A stretch of DNA of 64,000 bases, from the NCBI GenBank assembly GCA_003996215.1, contig QJPP01001835.1, forward strand, positions 248,001 to 312,000. The letters are read 5' to 3'. Both the position numbers and the translations under genes were made by a program. This stretch comes from Jaltomata sinuosa. Its lineage: Eukaryota; Streptophyta; Magnoliopsida; Solanales; Solanaceae. Below the pieces are notes generated by a model that did no database searches, was not told the origin of the DNA, and worked only from the letters and a program-made list of their open reading frames with translations. Positions 35,105 to 47,443 of this stretch are shown one piece after another. Position 1 is the first letter of the stretch; every line of letters begins with the position of its first letter.

Positions 35105-38100
35105 TGTTGACACCCAATTTTTATCCGCCACATTACAAAATAATCTTGAGCCTTTTTGAATTCTAAACAATTTTCAAGATAATTGTTTTATAAAAAGAGA
35201 TAAAACATTTTCCAAATCAGCTTTATAATAGTTCTGAGTAATAATTTACATCTTTCATATTTAATTACGCAGAATTTATATAAGTTTACTTAAAGAATTA
35301 TTTTAAAGTTTAATTTCATAAGAAAATCCTTTTAGGAGATTAAAACGTTAATTTTCCTCTAACTTAATTCAAAATGAGAGACTAATTGAATAAATTAACT
35401 TTTCATAAGTGATAAGTGAGGTAATTATGTGTTAAAATATTTTAATTTCAAATTGTTTAAATTTAAAGAAGCTCGAAGGGTTAATTGTAATTAATTCGTC
35501 TCTATTCCTATTCTAGCCTAAACTCTTTAAAGTATTTAAATTCTAGCCGAATTTTTCCTAATTCCTATCAATTTGGCTACCCCTTAAACTTAAGAGTGCA
35601 AAATGTGGCAAAAACTCAAACAACCCTCATCAGATCCTTTTATTTCAGCCAACTTAATGGCCCAAAAATAAATCTGCCCAGCCTACCTCAATCACCTAAC
35701 CCGCCCGACCAAACTCCTCACCAACAAACATATACTCACACAAACACATATACACAAATATATATAATTCCCTCAAAACTCCCTCACATTCCTCTCACAC
35801 TCCCCCTTTCACCAGAAAGAACGCGCAAACCAGTCGACACGCATAGTATATCGACCAGCTCACATCCCCACTTCGTCTTCTTCGTCCTCCCTTGACAGAA
35901 GTAGGCAAAAACCCTAACGTTTCATTAAAATGCAGCAATGATTCAGCTTAGACGACCCCAAAAATTGTCTAGCATCCGTCAAACTCACTCCGTCTCTGTC
36001 AATTCGCGAACTGACAAAACCAGAAAGTTCTAGAATCCCCAGGTGACATTTCATCCGCAAATCTGGGGGAATTCTTGTACGAAATTGTAAAAATCATTTC
36101 TATCCAAGTTTTATCCGATTCGAATTTGAATTTCATCAAAGGAAATTTCATAGAAAACCCTCTGTTTTCTCCCCATTTTTATCCCGAAATTTTCCTATAT
36201 ATACCCCCTCTTTCATTGAGTGAGGTAGCTGGATTTTTGGGGAAAAAATTGGAGATTTTGGTGGATTATTCTACTAATCTCACGTAACCAAAAATTCAGA
36301 GAACTATACAAAAAGATTCAAGTTCCGGCAAAAATAACTCATGTTTCGGTGGTGGAAAAATTTTCTGACGAAGCTTAGAGTATCAGTCGTTGCTCAAGAA
36401 CAGGTGACATCTCGTTCCACCCCCTTGTTTCTTTCATTGTTTTTGTTATAATTAGTAGAATATTATTGGTTTTTGGCTGGTCTTTTTTGAGCATATGCGT
36501 TGGTTGTGTTAAAAGAATTATGAATGAGGTTTAAAGATCCGTTTGTGTGAAGTTGTTGTCAAACTTAAAAGTTTTATTGAACTTTTTGCTTTGCTTTGTT
36601 CTCTATTCTTCCCGTCTTAATATCTGTTAACATGTTATATGAGAGCATTTTTGTGATCACTGGTTAGCATAGGAAGCTTATTTATGTGTAGTTGTCAACC
36701 ATGTTGTTCCTGTGAAGGTGTTAAACCTGAGTTGGTGGCATATTCCTATGACGCTGTGCAAATTCGTGGGTTCTTTTTAAGCAAGCTCCTTGAGTCAAAT
36801 TCTCTTTTGGAGCATGACCATAGTGAGGAATTTCTATCAAATTAATTAGCAACCTTTTTTATGTTCGAAGATGGAGTTTGTGATTTCAAGTCTTCCTTTT
36901 CCCCCTTTTCCTTCCTCATTTTTAGGTCCCAACGAGGGTATGATATCTTTGGATTTTGCCTCTAAGGCTTGGTTGTTTGAGGTTTTCTAGAAAAGATCAA
37001 GTTCTTGTCTTGTTAAAATAAAGGGGTCATTTCTTTTTTTGTCCAGTCTTCTCGGTGGAAACAATGTATGAAGATTTCGTGTAATCACCCTTTGTTCCTA
37101 TACTCACTTTAATAGACTTGGTTATATGAAATTGATAATTGAGTGACATAATTCCTTAGCTGAAGAAGCTAAAATAACATTGTCTTGCTACTAGAACATG
37201 GTTGAACCATAAAGTTTTAAAAGTTTGAACTTTCATATCGTGTCATAAATCTTTAAGTTTCCTTTGTGTGATTCGATAAGTTGTCAACTTGTTGCAAAAC
37301 TATGTTAATAGTTTATTTTAAATAGAAGTGCAAATTGCTTCGAGTTTGCGATAAAGGGTGTTTCAGTAATGTTGTAATATTAGTTGGAGTTTAACATGAC
37401 ATTCAATATGATTGAAATGTTCTTGTAGTGTCTCTAAGGGCCTGCTAGTTTCCTACTTTAACATGTTCATGGTAGAAAAAGTGACCTTTACTTCTTCTTA
37501 GCTGAGAGTGTTGAACTTAAAACATGTGCAGACCCCTATTGCTTACTATTCTTTGGTCATATTATGATGAATTTAAGTGTGTCTACATGGTTCACACCCT
37601 TATTGAAATGTTTGGAATGGCTAGCTGAAAAGTTAAAATTTCCCGGTTTTGGTCAAGATGAGCCATATGTGTCTTTTCTAGTCTTCTATGCTTGATCAAT
37701 GTCTTAGAAACCTGTGAATCTTTTCAAAATAAAAAGTCATAGCATAAAGAATGACCATTAGCTTAAAATTTCACTTGCTTAAGTTTGAGTATGAATTAAA
37801 TTTTTTTTTGAGTGATTTAAATAAAGCTAATGTATTTGTCTTATTTAATTGATTTCCTAGTAAATTAGATGTTGAATTGTGTTTAAAAACACTCCTTTGT
37901 GGCCATTTTGAAACATCCAATGTTGTTATTTTTATCCGAGCAAAATCTCCTCTTGTAGAATTCTTTTTCTCCTTCTCGTGTGATTAGTATGAAATATTTT
38001 CAAATCAACCTATCTGCCAAAATTCGATTTAGCATGATCACATTTGGAAAAGATCATCTTTACTCCTCTTTTCTTTCTTGCTTTAGAAATATTATATTCA

Positions 38101-39090
38101 AACCCTTTACATATCATGAAAAGCATGAAGTTGTTGATATCATTTTTATGTTATGTTAAAATATCCCAGAGTATATGCTTATTCTTTGTTTTCTTATGTT
38201 TACATGTGAAATTACCGCATGAATCTACAATGGACTCTTCACCCGTGCATTCCCTCTGATGGGCCAAAGAGGCCCAATTTCATCGAGTCAAGACCGCCCT
38301 CAAGATCCCCAAAAAGGGGTTTAAATTTGAAGAAAATAAGCGTGGCCTAAGTGCCACACACAAAAGAAAGGAAGCTGATATACATGGAAGGCCGATCGTA
38401 GACAAAGATTAAAAAGGGCTTAACCCAATTACTTTGGTAGTTCATTGGACATTTAGTAGGGGTTTGGGCCTAAGTGTCTAAACCCAACTTCTTCCTTTCC
38501 TTTAGCATAGATTTTACTTGTATTATTTGGACTTTGTAAAACACTAACTCTTTTTAAGTAACTTAGTTTAATTTCCCATTGGAGTACCATGTGTTTTACT
38601 TGCAAGATTTTCATATGTTTAAATTAATTTCCAATCTTCATAAATTGATATTAAGTTTTACTTGTAAAACCCTTGTTCAAAACTGCCTATCATTTTTCTA
38701 CAAACAAATATTATTCTATTTAATAAAGATGAATCCTTCTCAAAAATTTCCCATGATTTTCAAAGTTAGTCAAATAATATAAGTTAGAAAAATAGTCGGA
38801 TAACCGCAAGTTAGCGAACGTTTTGAGTGCCTTAAAACCCTTCTCGAAATGTTAATATGAACTTCTTACTCTGAATTCTTAAATTCTAAAGGTTTTTAAC
38901 TGTTTTAAATCTTTCAAATATTTCTCAAAGGTTTTCTTGATTTTTCCTAAAAATTAAGTGGCGACTCTGTTTTAATTAAGTTTGACAATTTCCTTTAAAG
39001 TTTTCAAGTTTAATACAACTCAAAACCGTTTCAAAAAAAAATAATTGCTTTTTCTTTTCAAATAACGAAACTGAAAAACGCGATAAAACA
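35105..39090 (+). repeat. Ogre-2 5' LTR
   Basis: A 3,986 bp LTR from TGTTGACACCC to GCGATAAAACA. Compared with the 3' LTR it holds about 525 extra bases (36427-36950) and lacks about 125 bases found at 52820-52945. It contains a TATA-like word at 36196-36203. Small frames inside (35596-35895, 36075-36287, 38044-38259) have no recognisable domains. Confidence 0.93.
36196..36203 (+). promoter_or_regulatory. TATA-like box of the Ogre-2 5' LTR
   Basis: TATATATA followed by CCCCCTC, in the same setting as the Ogre-1 TATA words. It is the likely core promoter for the plus-strand transcript. Confidence 0.55.
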
Positions 39091-39094
39091 GAAA

Positions 39095-39111
39095 CGATGA
39101 CTCTGCTGGGG
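39095..39111 (+). other. Ogre-2 primer binding site (altered)
   Basis: CGATGACTCTGCTGGGG lies four bases inside the 5' LTR. It is the Ogre tRNA-Arg-type site but its first three bases, which should be TGG to pair with the CCA end, are CGA. These look like later transitions and would weaken priming. Confidence 0.8.
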
Positions 39112-39683
39112 AAAAACTAAGTTCTAACCAAAATATTTTTCTAACTTATTTGCTCTATTTGAACTAACTATTCGGGAATGTAATAATTTTAATTTCAGCA
39201 CCTATTTGCTTATGTGTTTAAATATTTGCAAAAAATATAAATTATTGCATTCATGGCATACAGGTTCTGCCAAATGGAAAAATTAGAATGCATTAGGAAA
39301 AAAGGGATTACGCATGCATTCACGGTTGCTTCTCTACTTAAAAAACCAGAATTCTTGAAATAATGAGCAATTAGTTGGTTCCAGGTTGGCCGACACTTGT
39401 TCATTATTTCAGCCTGCATTTGTCCACTCGGGTTCCTAGTCTCTTTTCAATACCCACTCTAGTCAAATTAGCGTAGAGAGAAGCCAAATCTCGTGAATAG
39501 GCATTGACCTAAGTTGACCCCCAAGGGTATCGGGCCCATTAGCAAGACCACCTTGAGTCGAAAAGGGCAACCAACCCAAAAATACAATCATACCATTATG
39601 TTTTATTCGAAAGACGTATATGTCAAAAGAATTAGACTGTTGTCCCCGAAATGGGATATCTAATTAGTTATCTGTTTTGTAGG
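39112..39683 (+). other. Ogre-2 leader
   Basis: Non-coding leader of about 570 bases, similar to that of Ogre-1. It ends with TCTGTTTTGTAGG directly before the ORF1a ATG. No supported gene was found; the minus-strand frame at 39210-39419 has no motif. Confidence 0.5.
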
Positions 39684-39788
39684 ATGTATAGTTTCCTCAA
39701 ATTCAAATGGTTGTACGAACCTCGAGAGATCACAAAGGAGTCCAAGAAGGGCCAAATGAATGAAGGATCGTTGTCAGGAGCATCATAA
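39684..39788 (+). pseudogene. Ogre-2 ORF1a stub
   Basis: A 34-codon frame begins MYSFLKFKWLYEP, matching the start of Ogre-1 ORF1a (MSKFLKFDMVKEAP). It then jumps to sequence matching the region around the Ogre-1 ORF1a stop. About 1.4 kb, essentially the whole plant-mobile-domain-like protein, has been deleted. Confidence 0.65.
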
Positions 39789-39956
39789 TGCCACCCCTAC
39801 ATGGGTTTATCATTTTGTATTGATTTTCCTAAAATACCCCTGCGTGGGTTTGCTTTATTTTGCCTTTGCACGGGCCTACTTTATACATTATTTCCTCTTT
39901 TTTTCAAAGTGTATCCCCTTTCGGCTTGCTTGCATCCCTTACCGGGAAGTTTTGAT

Positions 39957-39960
<4 letters not shown>

Positions 39961-40000
<40 letters not shown>
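39961..40000. repeat. (TA)20 microsatellite
   Basis: An uninterrupted run of twenty TA dinucleotides in the gap between ORF1a and ORF1b of Ogre-2. Ogre-1 has no such run at the equivalent place. The open frames that cross it are artefacts. Confidence 0.97.
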
Positions 40001-40005
<5 letters not shown>

Positions 40006-40331
40006 AAGGCAATGAAATAATTCTATACGACATATACGTCTTTCAAAACGCTAGGCCTACCTTTCACACAAAAAGGTCACCAAGTTAGGATACACGCGCT
40101 ATTATATATTCTTATGTGTTATAATTGCTTTATGTGCTACGTGTGTTGCTTGAATCAAGAATAAATTAATCCACTCCTATTTTCCAAGAATTTTTAGAAC
40201 ACCGTAGGCAGAAATATAACTCACTATATAAAGTCCTACCAAATCACTCCTCGAGTTCTCCTAGTTCCTTAGAAAAAGCTCAAGCTTCCTATAAACGTTC
40301 AAAAAAAAATTCTCAGGAAGGTTGACTTGCC

Positions 40332-41297
40332 ATGGACACCGAAGAAATGATGCGCAAAAGAATGGAAGAGATTCACCAAAAAATCAACGGACTGAAGGAA
40401 CAACTTAAGGAAGCCAAGCAAGTGGGAGGAAAGTTAACAGTCAGGTCCGCGGAAGTGGATAAAGAGATAGCCATTATGGAAGAGAAGATAGCCAATGTTG
40501 ACGCAAGGATAGCCCATACAGAAGAAATGATCAAGGAAATGGATCGAAAGTACCAATTGGCGCTTAAGAGGTCAGCATCAGTCATAGGAAATGACAAAGA
40601 GTCTGTGGGAGAAAACGATGAACATATCCAGCCTTTTAACCGAATCTCAGATTACTGGGCTAACATTAGGGACGATCCCATTTTACCAATTAGGTTTAAA
40701 CCAGGGATAAGTAAGATTATTCTCAAGGCTCACATTCGAGAGAGTTACCGAAGGCCTAGAATTGTCACACGCTCAGTCATATTCCTAGCTTTGAAGACTA
40801 TGGGAATCCTACAGCCTGATCAAACCCCGAATTCTTGGTATAACCCCAAAGACGCACATAAAAGATGTGCTTACCATCTGCGCCAAAAAGGGCATACTAC
40901 CAATGAATGCACTATAATAAGAGTTAGGATTCACGAGATGATCAACATTGGGCAAATTAATCACATATGGGCCCCTCACACTTTGCCGATCTGTGACAGA
41001 GTAAGCCCGGGAATGCCAAACAACCAGGATAACCTGATTCACCAATATGATTTCACCGTCTTTTACAATACATACCTCGACATCTACTTCAAGCTAGTCC
41101 ACGCTGGTATTAGTGAGCCGATCGAAAGAAAGGGGGGGAAAATGTCCCAAGCTTGGCACAATTGCAAAGAAATATGTCTTTACCATGCTGAAGCAGGAGG
41201 GCATGACATAGAAAATTGTCGCACTTTCAGGATTGACCTTGAAGACCTCATAGACGCAGGAAGGGTCCAGATTGAGTTTCCACCGTATCGTCCGTGA
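40332..41297 (+). CDS. Ogre-2 ORF1b, intact 321-residue coiled-coil/zinc-knuckle protein
   Basis: This is an uninterrupted frame from ATG 40332. Residues 5-90 are a strongly charged coiled coil (EIHQKINGLKEQLKEAKQ, ARIAHTEEMIKEMDRKY). Residues 106-125 read SDYWANIRDDPILPIRFKPG, matching Ogre-1. Two zinc knuckles of the C-x2-H-x5-H-x4-C form follow: C179, H182, H188, C193 and C282, H285, H291, C296. Each is followed by a short helix with an I-x-x-(M/L)-I pattern. It ends IEFPPYRP. Both knuckles resemble the one in gag, and the residues before knuckle 1 (LKTMGILQP) resemble gag's LKATGLVQP. The function is unknown; nucleic-acid binding is an inference. It is the only long undamaged frame in Ogre-2. 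Confidence 0.8.
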   Translation: MDTEEMMRKRMEEIHQKINGLKEQLKEAKQVGGKLTVRSAEVDKEIAIMEEKIANVDARIAHTEEMIKEMDRKYQLALKRSASVIGNDKESVGENDEHIQPFNRISDYWANIRDDPILPIRFKPGISKIILKAHIRESYRRPRIVTRSVIFLALKTMGILQPDQTPNSWYNPKDAHKRCAYHLRQKGHTTNECTIIRVRIHEMINIGQINHIWAPHTLPICDRVSPGMPNNQDNLIHQYDFTVFYNTYLDIYFKLVHAGISEPIERKGGKMSQAWHNCKEICLYHAEAGGHDIENCRTFRIDLEDLIDAGRVQIEFPPYRP

Positions 41298-41876
41298 AGA
41301 AGAAGATCGAGAAGAGTCCAGAAGACTCACCACTATCCAAATAAAGCTTTAAAAGTAGCAGAGTTTTAATTTTTAGTTATTACCTTTATGTCATTTTTAC
41401 TTTTCCTTTGTAATCAAAGATAGTGGATGAAATGTAATGAAACAAAATTTATATATTACCTATTCGAACTACGTAGGGCCTGAATTCTCCTTCATGAGAT
41501 GTATAGGTAGCGTTTCAAGGCCCGGACCCTATCTTTAAGAATTTTGTATTTCTCCACTTTGAAAAGGATGTCAGAAAGTTCAGAAGATACATCAAGTGCT
41601 GCAAGACAAGTAATCAAAAGATGAAGACTCGACAAGTCAACCTTTCTGATAAAATATATTTATTCGAAATCGACGGGTAAAATCTTATCCATCGAGATTT
41701 TGAGTCAAAATTACCCGTGGATCAATTTACCTTGACGAAAAGCAACTTTAATGTGTTTAAAGTAATTCTTATGTGTTTATTTCCTGTCATATATCTTGTA
41801 TCATTTATTACCAACGGGATCTAACATATTGGCCTTTGAGTTATTTTTCACTTCAACATGTAGTAGAAACTGATCT
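41298..41876 (+). other. Ogre-2 spacer between ORF1b and gag
   Basis: About 580 bases without a gene. It has one degraded hairpin motif at 41466-41512, placed as in Ogre-1. Confidence 0.6.
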
Positions 41877-43959
41877 GTGTTGATGAAACTGGCCGAACAT
41901 CCTTACTTCACCCGCTCAAAGGCACACCTGGATTCATCCTCTAACCTTCATTTTTCTAAAGGGAGAATAACTGATAGTGAAGAAGAGAATGCTTTGGCTG
42001 TGAGAGACAATGTTATCGCTGAACAAAGCGAAATGATTGCAGAGCTTGCAAGAAAATTGGAAAAGAGGCAAGAAGAAGTACAGAAAACCAAGGATATGGC
42101 TAGTTTAGCTATTGCTGCCAACACTCCAGCTTTGGGTAACCTTCATCCCCCGCTCCAAATCCCTCTACTCAACTCTCCATTGACTGAAAACCAGCCAGGA
42201 GATATCCCTTCCTCTTCCATCCCCAGACTTTCCAATGAACCTCCCTCCAATAATCCTTCCCACATCAGGTCCCTGTACAAAACTCATACTCCTCCTATCC
42301 AGCACACTAACCAGAGCAACAACCCAAGTGCCTACCTCCCAGAAAAAATCCCTTCGAATTACCAGAACACACCACTAAACACTTACGATTCCCAAAATAA
42401 CCATCCTAATGTCACCAACCCACAGAACTATACCCCCATATATCCAAATGCCATTCTACATGTCCAGCCCCCACTTGTGAAAAACATATCATCAATCACT
42501 TTCCACGCTATGGTAGAACCATACCCCATTCTCCAAAAAATCCCTGAGCTGGACCACTACGAGGAGAAGGAGAGAGAACTGAGGTCTACATAGAAGAAAC
42601 ACGACCGTGACATGGCACAGATAAATGAGGAGATAGCCAGGATTAGAGAGTTTCAAGGTTCGCCTTACAAAAAGGCTATGATTATGATGATCTTTGTATC
42701 CATCCAAAAATGGACCTGCCAGACGGATTCAAGATTTCCAAGTTCAAGAAATTCAACGGTGTTGGAAATCTTGAAGCTCATTTAAGAAGCTATTGTGACC
42801 AAATGGTCGGTGCTCGGAAGAACAACGCTCTATTAATGAGGCTCTTCAGCCAATGTTTGAGCGGAGAGGCTTTAAAATGGTTCACCTCTCAGGAACTGAA
42901 GGAATGGTCTAAATGGAGTGATCTAGCCAGAGACTTTGCTCAAAGGTTTGTATATAATGTGGAAGTCATCCCGGACCGGTATTCTCTGGGGCGTATCAGG
43001 CAAAAATCGAACAAGGACTTCAGAGACTACGCCTATCGATAGAGAAAAGAGGCAGCGAGAGTTCGGACTTCCATGATCGAAGAAGAGATAAGCGCGGTGT
43101 TTATGCGCTCTCAAGAGTCGGAGTTCTACGACAAAATAATATCGGTAGTTAAAGCAAACTTTGCCAACCTAGTTAAGATTGGTGAAATTGTCAAAGAAGG
43201 TCTTCATAGTGGCAAGATTACTAAGGCCTCAACATCCTCGGGATCAACAGAATTTCCCAAGAAGAAGAGGGAAGAGGTGTCTCAGTATTCTCCAGTCCTA
43301 GCCCGAGATCACGGAAACCCTTCGGAGCCAACTACAAAAAGTCACTTGTTCCAACAACCCCTCCCCCAACTCCAAAAAACCCTCAATCAGTTTTCTATAC
43401 TCAACCTATTTACCAAGCTCCTCAACCAAACTTGCAGCCTATATACCAAGCTCCACAACCAAATATGCAACCCACTTACCAAGCTCCTCCTCAAAACTTC
43501 CAAGTGTATCAAAAGGCTCCCGAGAACCAAAACAATCGCCAGGCTTCGCCTCCCGCTAATACCAATCTCCCTCGCCCTAATTTAGAAAAGAAAGTTCCTC
43601 GAACTTTCACCCAGTTAGCTGAAACCAGAACTTAGTTATATGAGAGACTGAAGGCTGGTGGATTTATTTAGCTGATACAACCGAAACCAGGCAATGCCGA
43701 CTCTCGTTTCTTCAGGGCTGACCGACATTGTGCTTATCATTCCAGAGGAGTCAGACATGATACCGAAGATTGCATTAACCTTAGGCACAAAATTCAAGAT
43801 TTGATTGATCAAAGAGTGGTCACACTACAAACCGCACCATCCAATCTTAATAACAACCCACTCCCGAATCATGGAGGAGCCACTATTAACATGATAGAGG
43901 TCGATGAAGAATGGGTTGTGAGCAAGTCAATAGTGTCGATTAGCCCTAAAAAGAATTAA
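41877..43959 (+). pseudogene. Ogre-2 gag (frameshifts and stops)
   Basis: The first 238 codons are open from ATG 41877, including YFTRSKAHL, a coiled coil (NVIAEQSEMIAELARKLEKR) and a Pro/Asn-rich region. They end at a TAG (42594). After a one-base shift near 42675 the capsid-like part runs from MDLPDGFKISKFKKFNG to RQKSNKDFRDYAYR, with a TAG replacing Trp at about 43040. Another shift near 43290 precedes the YQAP repeats and the zinc knuckle CAYHSRGVRHDTEDC (about 43729), in which the usual Gly before the second His is Arg. The frame is about as long as Ogre-1 gag but dead. Confidence 0.88.
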
Positions 43960-44312
43960 ATGCCAAAAAAGCCATAGTTACTTTGAGTATTGCTGAACTA
44001 CCCTTTAAAGGGTTAATGCACAACAAGGTCTTGCAGGTAACTGTCAAATATCAAGAAAAGATTATAAATGGAGTTTTGATTGATGATGGTTCGGGGCTGA
44101 ACATCTGTCCGTTGTCTACACTTACCCAATTGGAAGATGATCTGGGAAAGATTCACCAGAGCAGGGTCAATGTGATAGTCTTTGATGGCGGTCAAAAAGA
44201 TACTATCACAGAAGTCAGCCTATATATCCAAATGGGATCTGCTGAGTTTCATACAAAATTACAAGTCATGAATATTACCACCAGTTACAACTTGATTTTG
44301 GGAAGACCATAG
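43960..44312 (+). pseudogene. Ogre-2 aspartic protease
   Basis: A 109-codon frame from 43983 contains LPFKGLMHNKVLQVTV, the active-site GVLIDDGSGLNICPL, FDGGQKDTITEVSLYIQ and NLILGRP. This is a complete retropepsin core with both flaps recognisable. The ATG is internal to the old polyprotein. The link to gag is lost: about 450 bases present in Ogre-1 (its 'HGMTRSGR' and 'YKKSLQKRPITEGEAEEFW' region) are deleted just upstream. Confidence 0.82.
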
Positions 44313-44925
44313 ATCCACGGAGCTGGAGCCGTGCCATCAACTTTGCATCAAGTGGTAAAGTTCATCTGGTAAGATTATGAGGTTATCATTCATGGCGAGG
44401 GGAGTCACCTAAGCCGTCCCAATGGTTTTGTTCCGGTGATCGAAGAAGTCCTGAGAGAGAGAAACTTCTACACCGTAGAGATTCTCAATACCACTAGATA
44501 GGATCTTGCTCCTCAAATCCCCATGCCACATATCTATAAAATGCTTGCGACTATGATGATGGGGGGAAGATATGAGCCAGGCTTTGGACTGGGAAAGAAT
44601 TCTGATGGTATGAGTAAACCCATAAGCATTCCCGGACAACTGACCAGGCATGGCTTAGGGTATGTGGCCTGAGAGAACAAGTCAAGAGTCAAAAAGGAGA
44701 AGCAGTCGGGACTACTAAAACTTCTCCCTCACTTGTATCAGTCATTCTCGGTGCATATTGGTCCGCTAAGCGATAGGTTAGAGGACGAAATCAGAAAGTT
44801 ATTTGAGGAATGCGAGATGCTATAATAAAAGAAACCTCCGAAGCAGTCATGATTAGGGATGCTAGGCCCGCCGAAAAGTTGCAGAATTGGGTCGCAACCC
44901 CCCTCATGGCTCTTCACTCAGCTGG
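44313..44925 (+). pseudogene. Ogre-2 G-patch-like segment between protease and intron
   Basis: This matches 20069-20690 of Ogre-1. It keeps IHGEGSHLSRPNG, a G-patch-like stretch RYEPGFGLGKNSDG with RHGLGYVA (about 44566-44670), and an acidic end. Stops at about 44312, 44370, 44500 and 44670 break it. It ends at the intron donor GTAGAC (44926). Confidence 0.65.
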
Positions 44926-45180
44926 GTAGACAAAGACTTTGTTTTATGAAAATCGGTTATGGTCCGGATGAGGCTCCGCAACCCACCCTTTATTCTTTAA
45001 TGTTCCTCGCACAATTTATTGCTTTCCAAAAGGCATGAACCTGCACTGATGCGGGTTGTAGCCATAGTTTGTAAATATTTTCAGAATTTCAATGAAAGCC
45101 TCCTTATTTTGAAAACATTTAATGTTCGAAATTATTTATGTTTACTTGTTATTATCAAACCTGCTTTGTTTTAGTTTCAT
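44926..45180 (+). other. Ogre-2 intron remnant, acceptor mutated
   Basis: The donor GGGTAGAC at 44924-44931 is conserved with Ogre-1. The pyrimidine-rich end TTTGTTTTAGTTTCAT finishes in AT where Ogre-1 has AG. Length is 255 nt against 257. An upstream AG in TTTTAG could serve as an alternative acceptor. Confidence 0.7.
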
Positions 45181-45733
45181 TAATAATAAGTTAAAATCTA
45201 TCACTGTCATGTCATGTCAAAAGCTTAACGAACAAACTGAGCTAGACAATAATGATTTTGAGGAATATGATTAAGAAACCATGGTTCTTGAATAGTTGAC
45301 AGAAGAACTAAAAAATTTTGAAAAACGAGAAAAACCCAACCTAGAGGAAATCAAGACGGTCAATCTAGGGGATGGCAAAGAGGTCAAAGAAACCAGAATC
45401 AGTGTCCAATTGACTGAAGCGCAAAAGAAAGAACTTATCAGTCTGCTCAAGACATACATCGACATCTTTGATGGGTCCTACAATAATAGGATGAGAATGG
45501 GCAAAAATATCATCTCCCAAATGTTATTGGTAAATACAAAATTCAATCCAGGGAATAAACAATTGATCCTTTCCTCCCACGAGATAAAACAAAAGTTTGC
45601 ACCTATTTGGCAAGGCCCGTATGTTGTCCAAAAAGTGTTATCCAGATGATCTTTGATTTTGTCCAAGATGGATGGCCAAGTGTGGACCAAACTGATCAAC
45701 TCCAATGTTGTGAAGAGATACTATGACGAATGA
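45181..45733 (+). pseudogene. Ogre-2 pol stub (RT start fused to integrase end)
   Basis: The frame from 45296 reads the RT linker (NFEKREKPNLEEIKTVNLGD, ISVQLTEAQKKELISLL) and the first RT residues (IISQMLLVNTKFNPGNK). Near 45560-45575 it passes directly into the integrase C-terminus (KQKFAPIWQGPYVVQKVL). About 2.9 kb encoding all catalytic domains is missing, and the fusion is in frame. A one-base shift after QKVLS precedes the remaining MDGQVWTKLINS end and the stop at 45733. No enzyme activity is possible. Confidence 0.9.
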
Positions 45734-47443
45734 TAGTTTTTCTTTCATTTTCTTTCCCTGTAATCACACTTCCAGATTGTAATCATTTTTATGCTTTGTA
45801 ATAGCTTAAAAGTTCCCTATCCTTTTTGTATGAACTATGTTTGACCTGAATTCTCAAGAATGAGATACGTAGGCGGCCTGTGTCGGCTTCAGTCAACCCC
45901 TTAGGAAAATCTATCTTTCCCCTTTCTTCTTGAACTACGTCTGACCTGAATTCTCAAGAATGAGATACGTAGGCGGCCTTTGTCGGCTTCGGTCATTCCT
46001 TTAATTATTTCCAACATTCTCCTGCTATAAGTGTGGGAACTATGTTTGACCTAATTCCTGCTTCAATAGGATATGTAGGCGCCACAACAGTTTAGTTATA
46101 TCACCCAGGAAATGAAAACTGGGGCAGAATTTTCGAGAAAGGAATCTCAAAAATTCAGAAGGTGAATATTGTCCTCCAAACAAGTCAGAATACAGAGTGT
46201 GCCGAAGAGCAACGGAAACAAACATCGATAAAGAATCTTGTAATCCCCATAGAGTTTAAAATCTCTCACTAATTGGGACAAGATTCATCATGAAACCTTT
46301 AAACTGGGGCAAATTTTTTTAGGAAGACCTCAAAATTTCCACTTAAGCTTCATTCAAGAGTGAAGAATTAAACTCTGGAAAGTTCCCCAACACTGAGAGA
46401 TCAGAGTCTACTTCAAAATCCCCAGTCCAAGGTGTATTAATCCCTAGCTGTGATAGATTTCTCAAAATACATTTTTTGAACTCTCCAGCTAGGACGACAA
46501 AGGATCTTCAGAGTCCGCCAACAGTATGTCAGAAATATCAAGGCCTCGAATAAAGGACATTCGTTGAGCTAGCACATGACATGTCGGGCAGAGACCTTTT
46601 CAAACTATCCTTTCTCAAAATTCTTTGTCTTCAAAAGAACTTGTTTGAAAAAATCTTCACAACATAATTAGTTTTACTCATTTATAAATTGACTTTGTCT
46701 TATGTCTACTGTGACCTAGAGAGTTGAGGACGACGAGTACCCGAGAATGGAAAGCACCCAAAAAAGATAAAACAAGGAGCAGAATATCGAAGAAGGTCAA
46801 CACAGATCAGTTTCACCAAAAACTAACAATTTTACTGTGGATGCAGGTTGTCTCAAAAAAGTATGTTAGAAATCAATCCCAAATTATCCAACGCGTTCAA
46901 AGGAGACGAAAGAAGACCAGATGCCTCGAATTTGGTGATAAAATCCAAAAGAGTGGAAAGGATCCAATGAGGCAAAAGTCCCTAAAACGGGCAGGTCATT
47001 TTGTAGTTCGCAGGAGCTACTAAATAAAGAGGGATCGACAACATCCTCGAGTCTCCAAGAAAATCAAGAAATTTTGGTCAACTTCAATTGGAACACCAAA
47101 TGAGAGATCGATGACATTCTCCACCAATCCCCAGCAAGTCAGAAAGCACCATGAACAGACGATGTTCAAAAATGGTACTTGTGGCTGTCCCCAGAAATGG
47201 GCACGACCATTTCATTCACCTTTGAAACAAAGTTGTTTTGATTAGCTTCATAGATGTTGTCTTTAAAGTTTTTCAAGTTTGACCGTGGTCGCTAGCAAAA
47301 GCGACGCTGTGTCTACTAATTATTTGCCTTGAGCACAGGTACACACAAAGGAGTCAACAAGACAACATAAAAATCAAAGCTAATATTTTTTGCAACTGCT
47401 ACATATGCCATTGCATGATTATCTACATCATTATCATATTTTC

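Noticed and set aside
39760..40088. Overlapping frames crossing the TA repeat (YIYIYI peptides)
   Set aside because: They are created by the (TA)20 microsatellite in a non-coding spacer.
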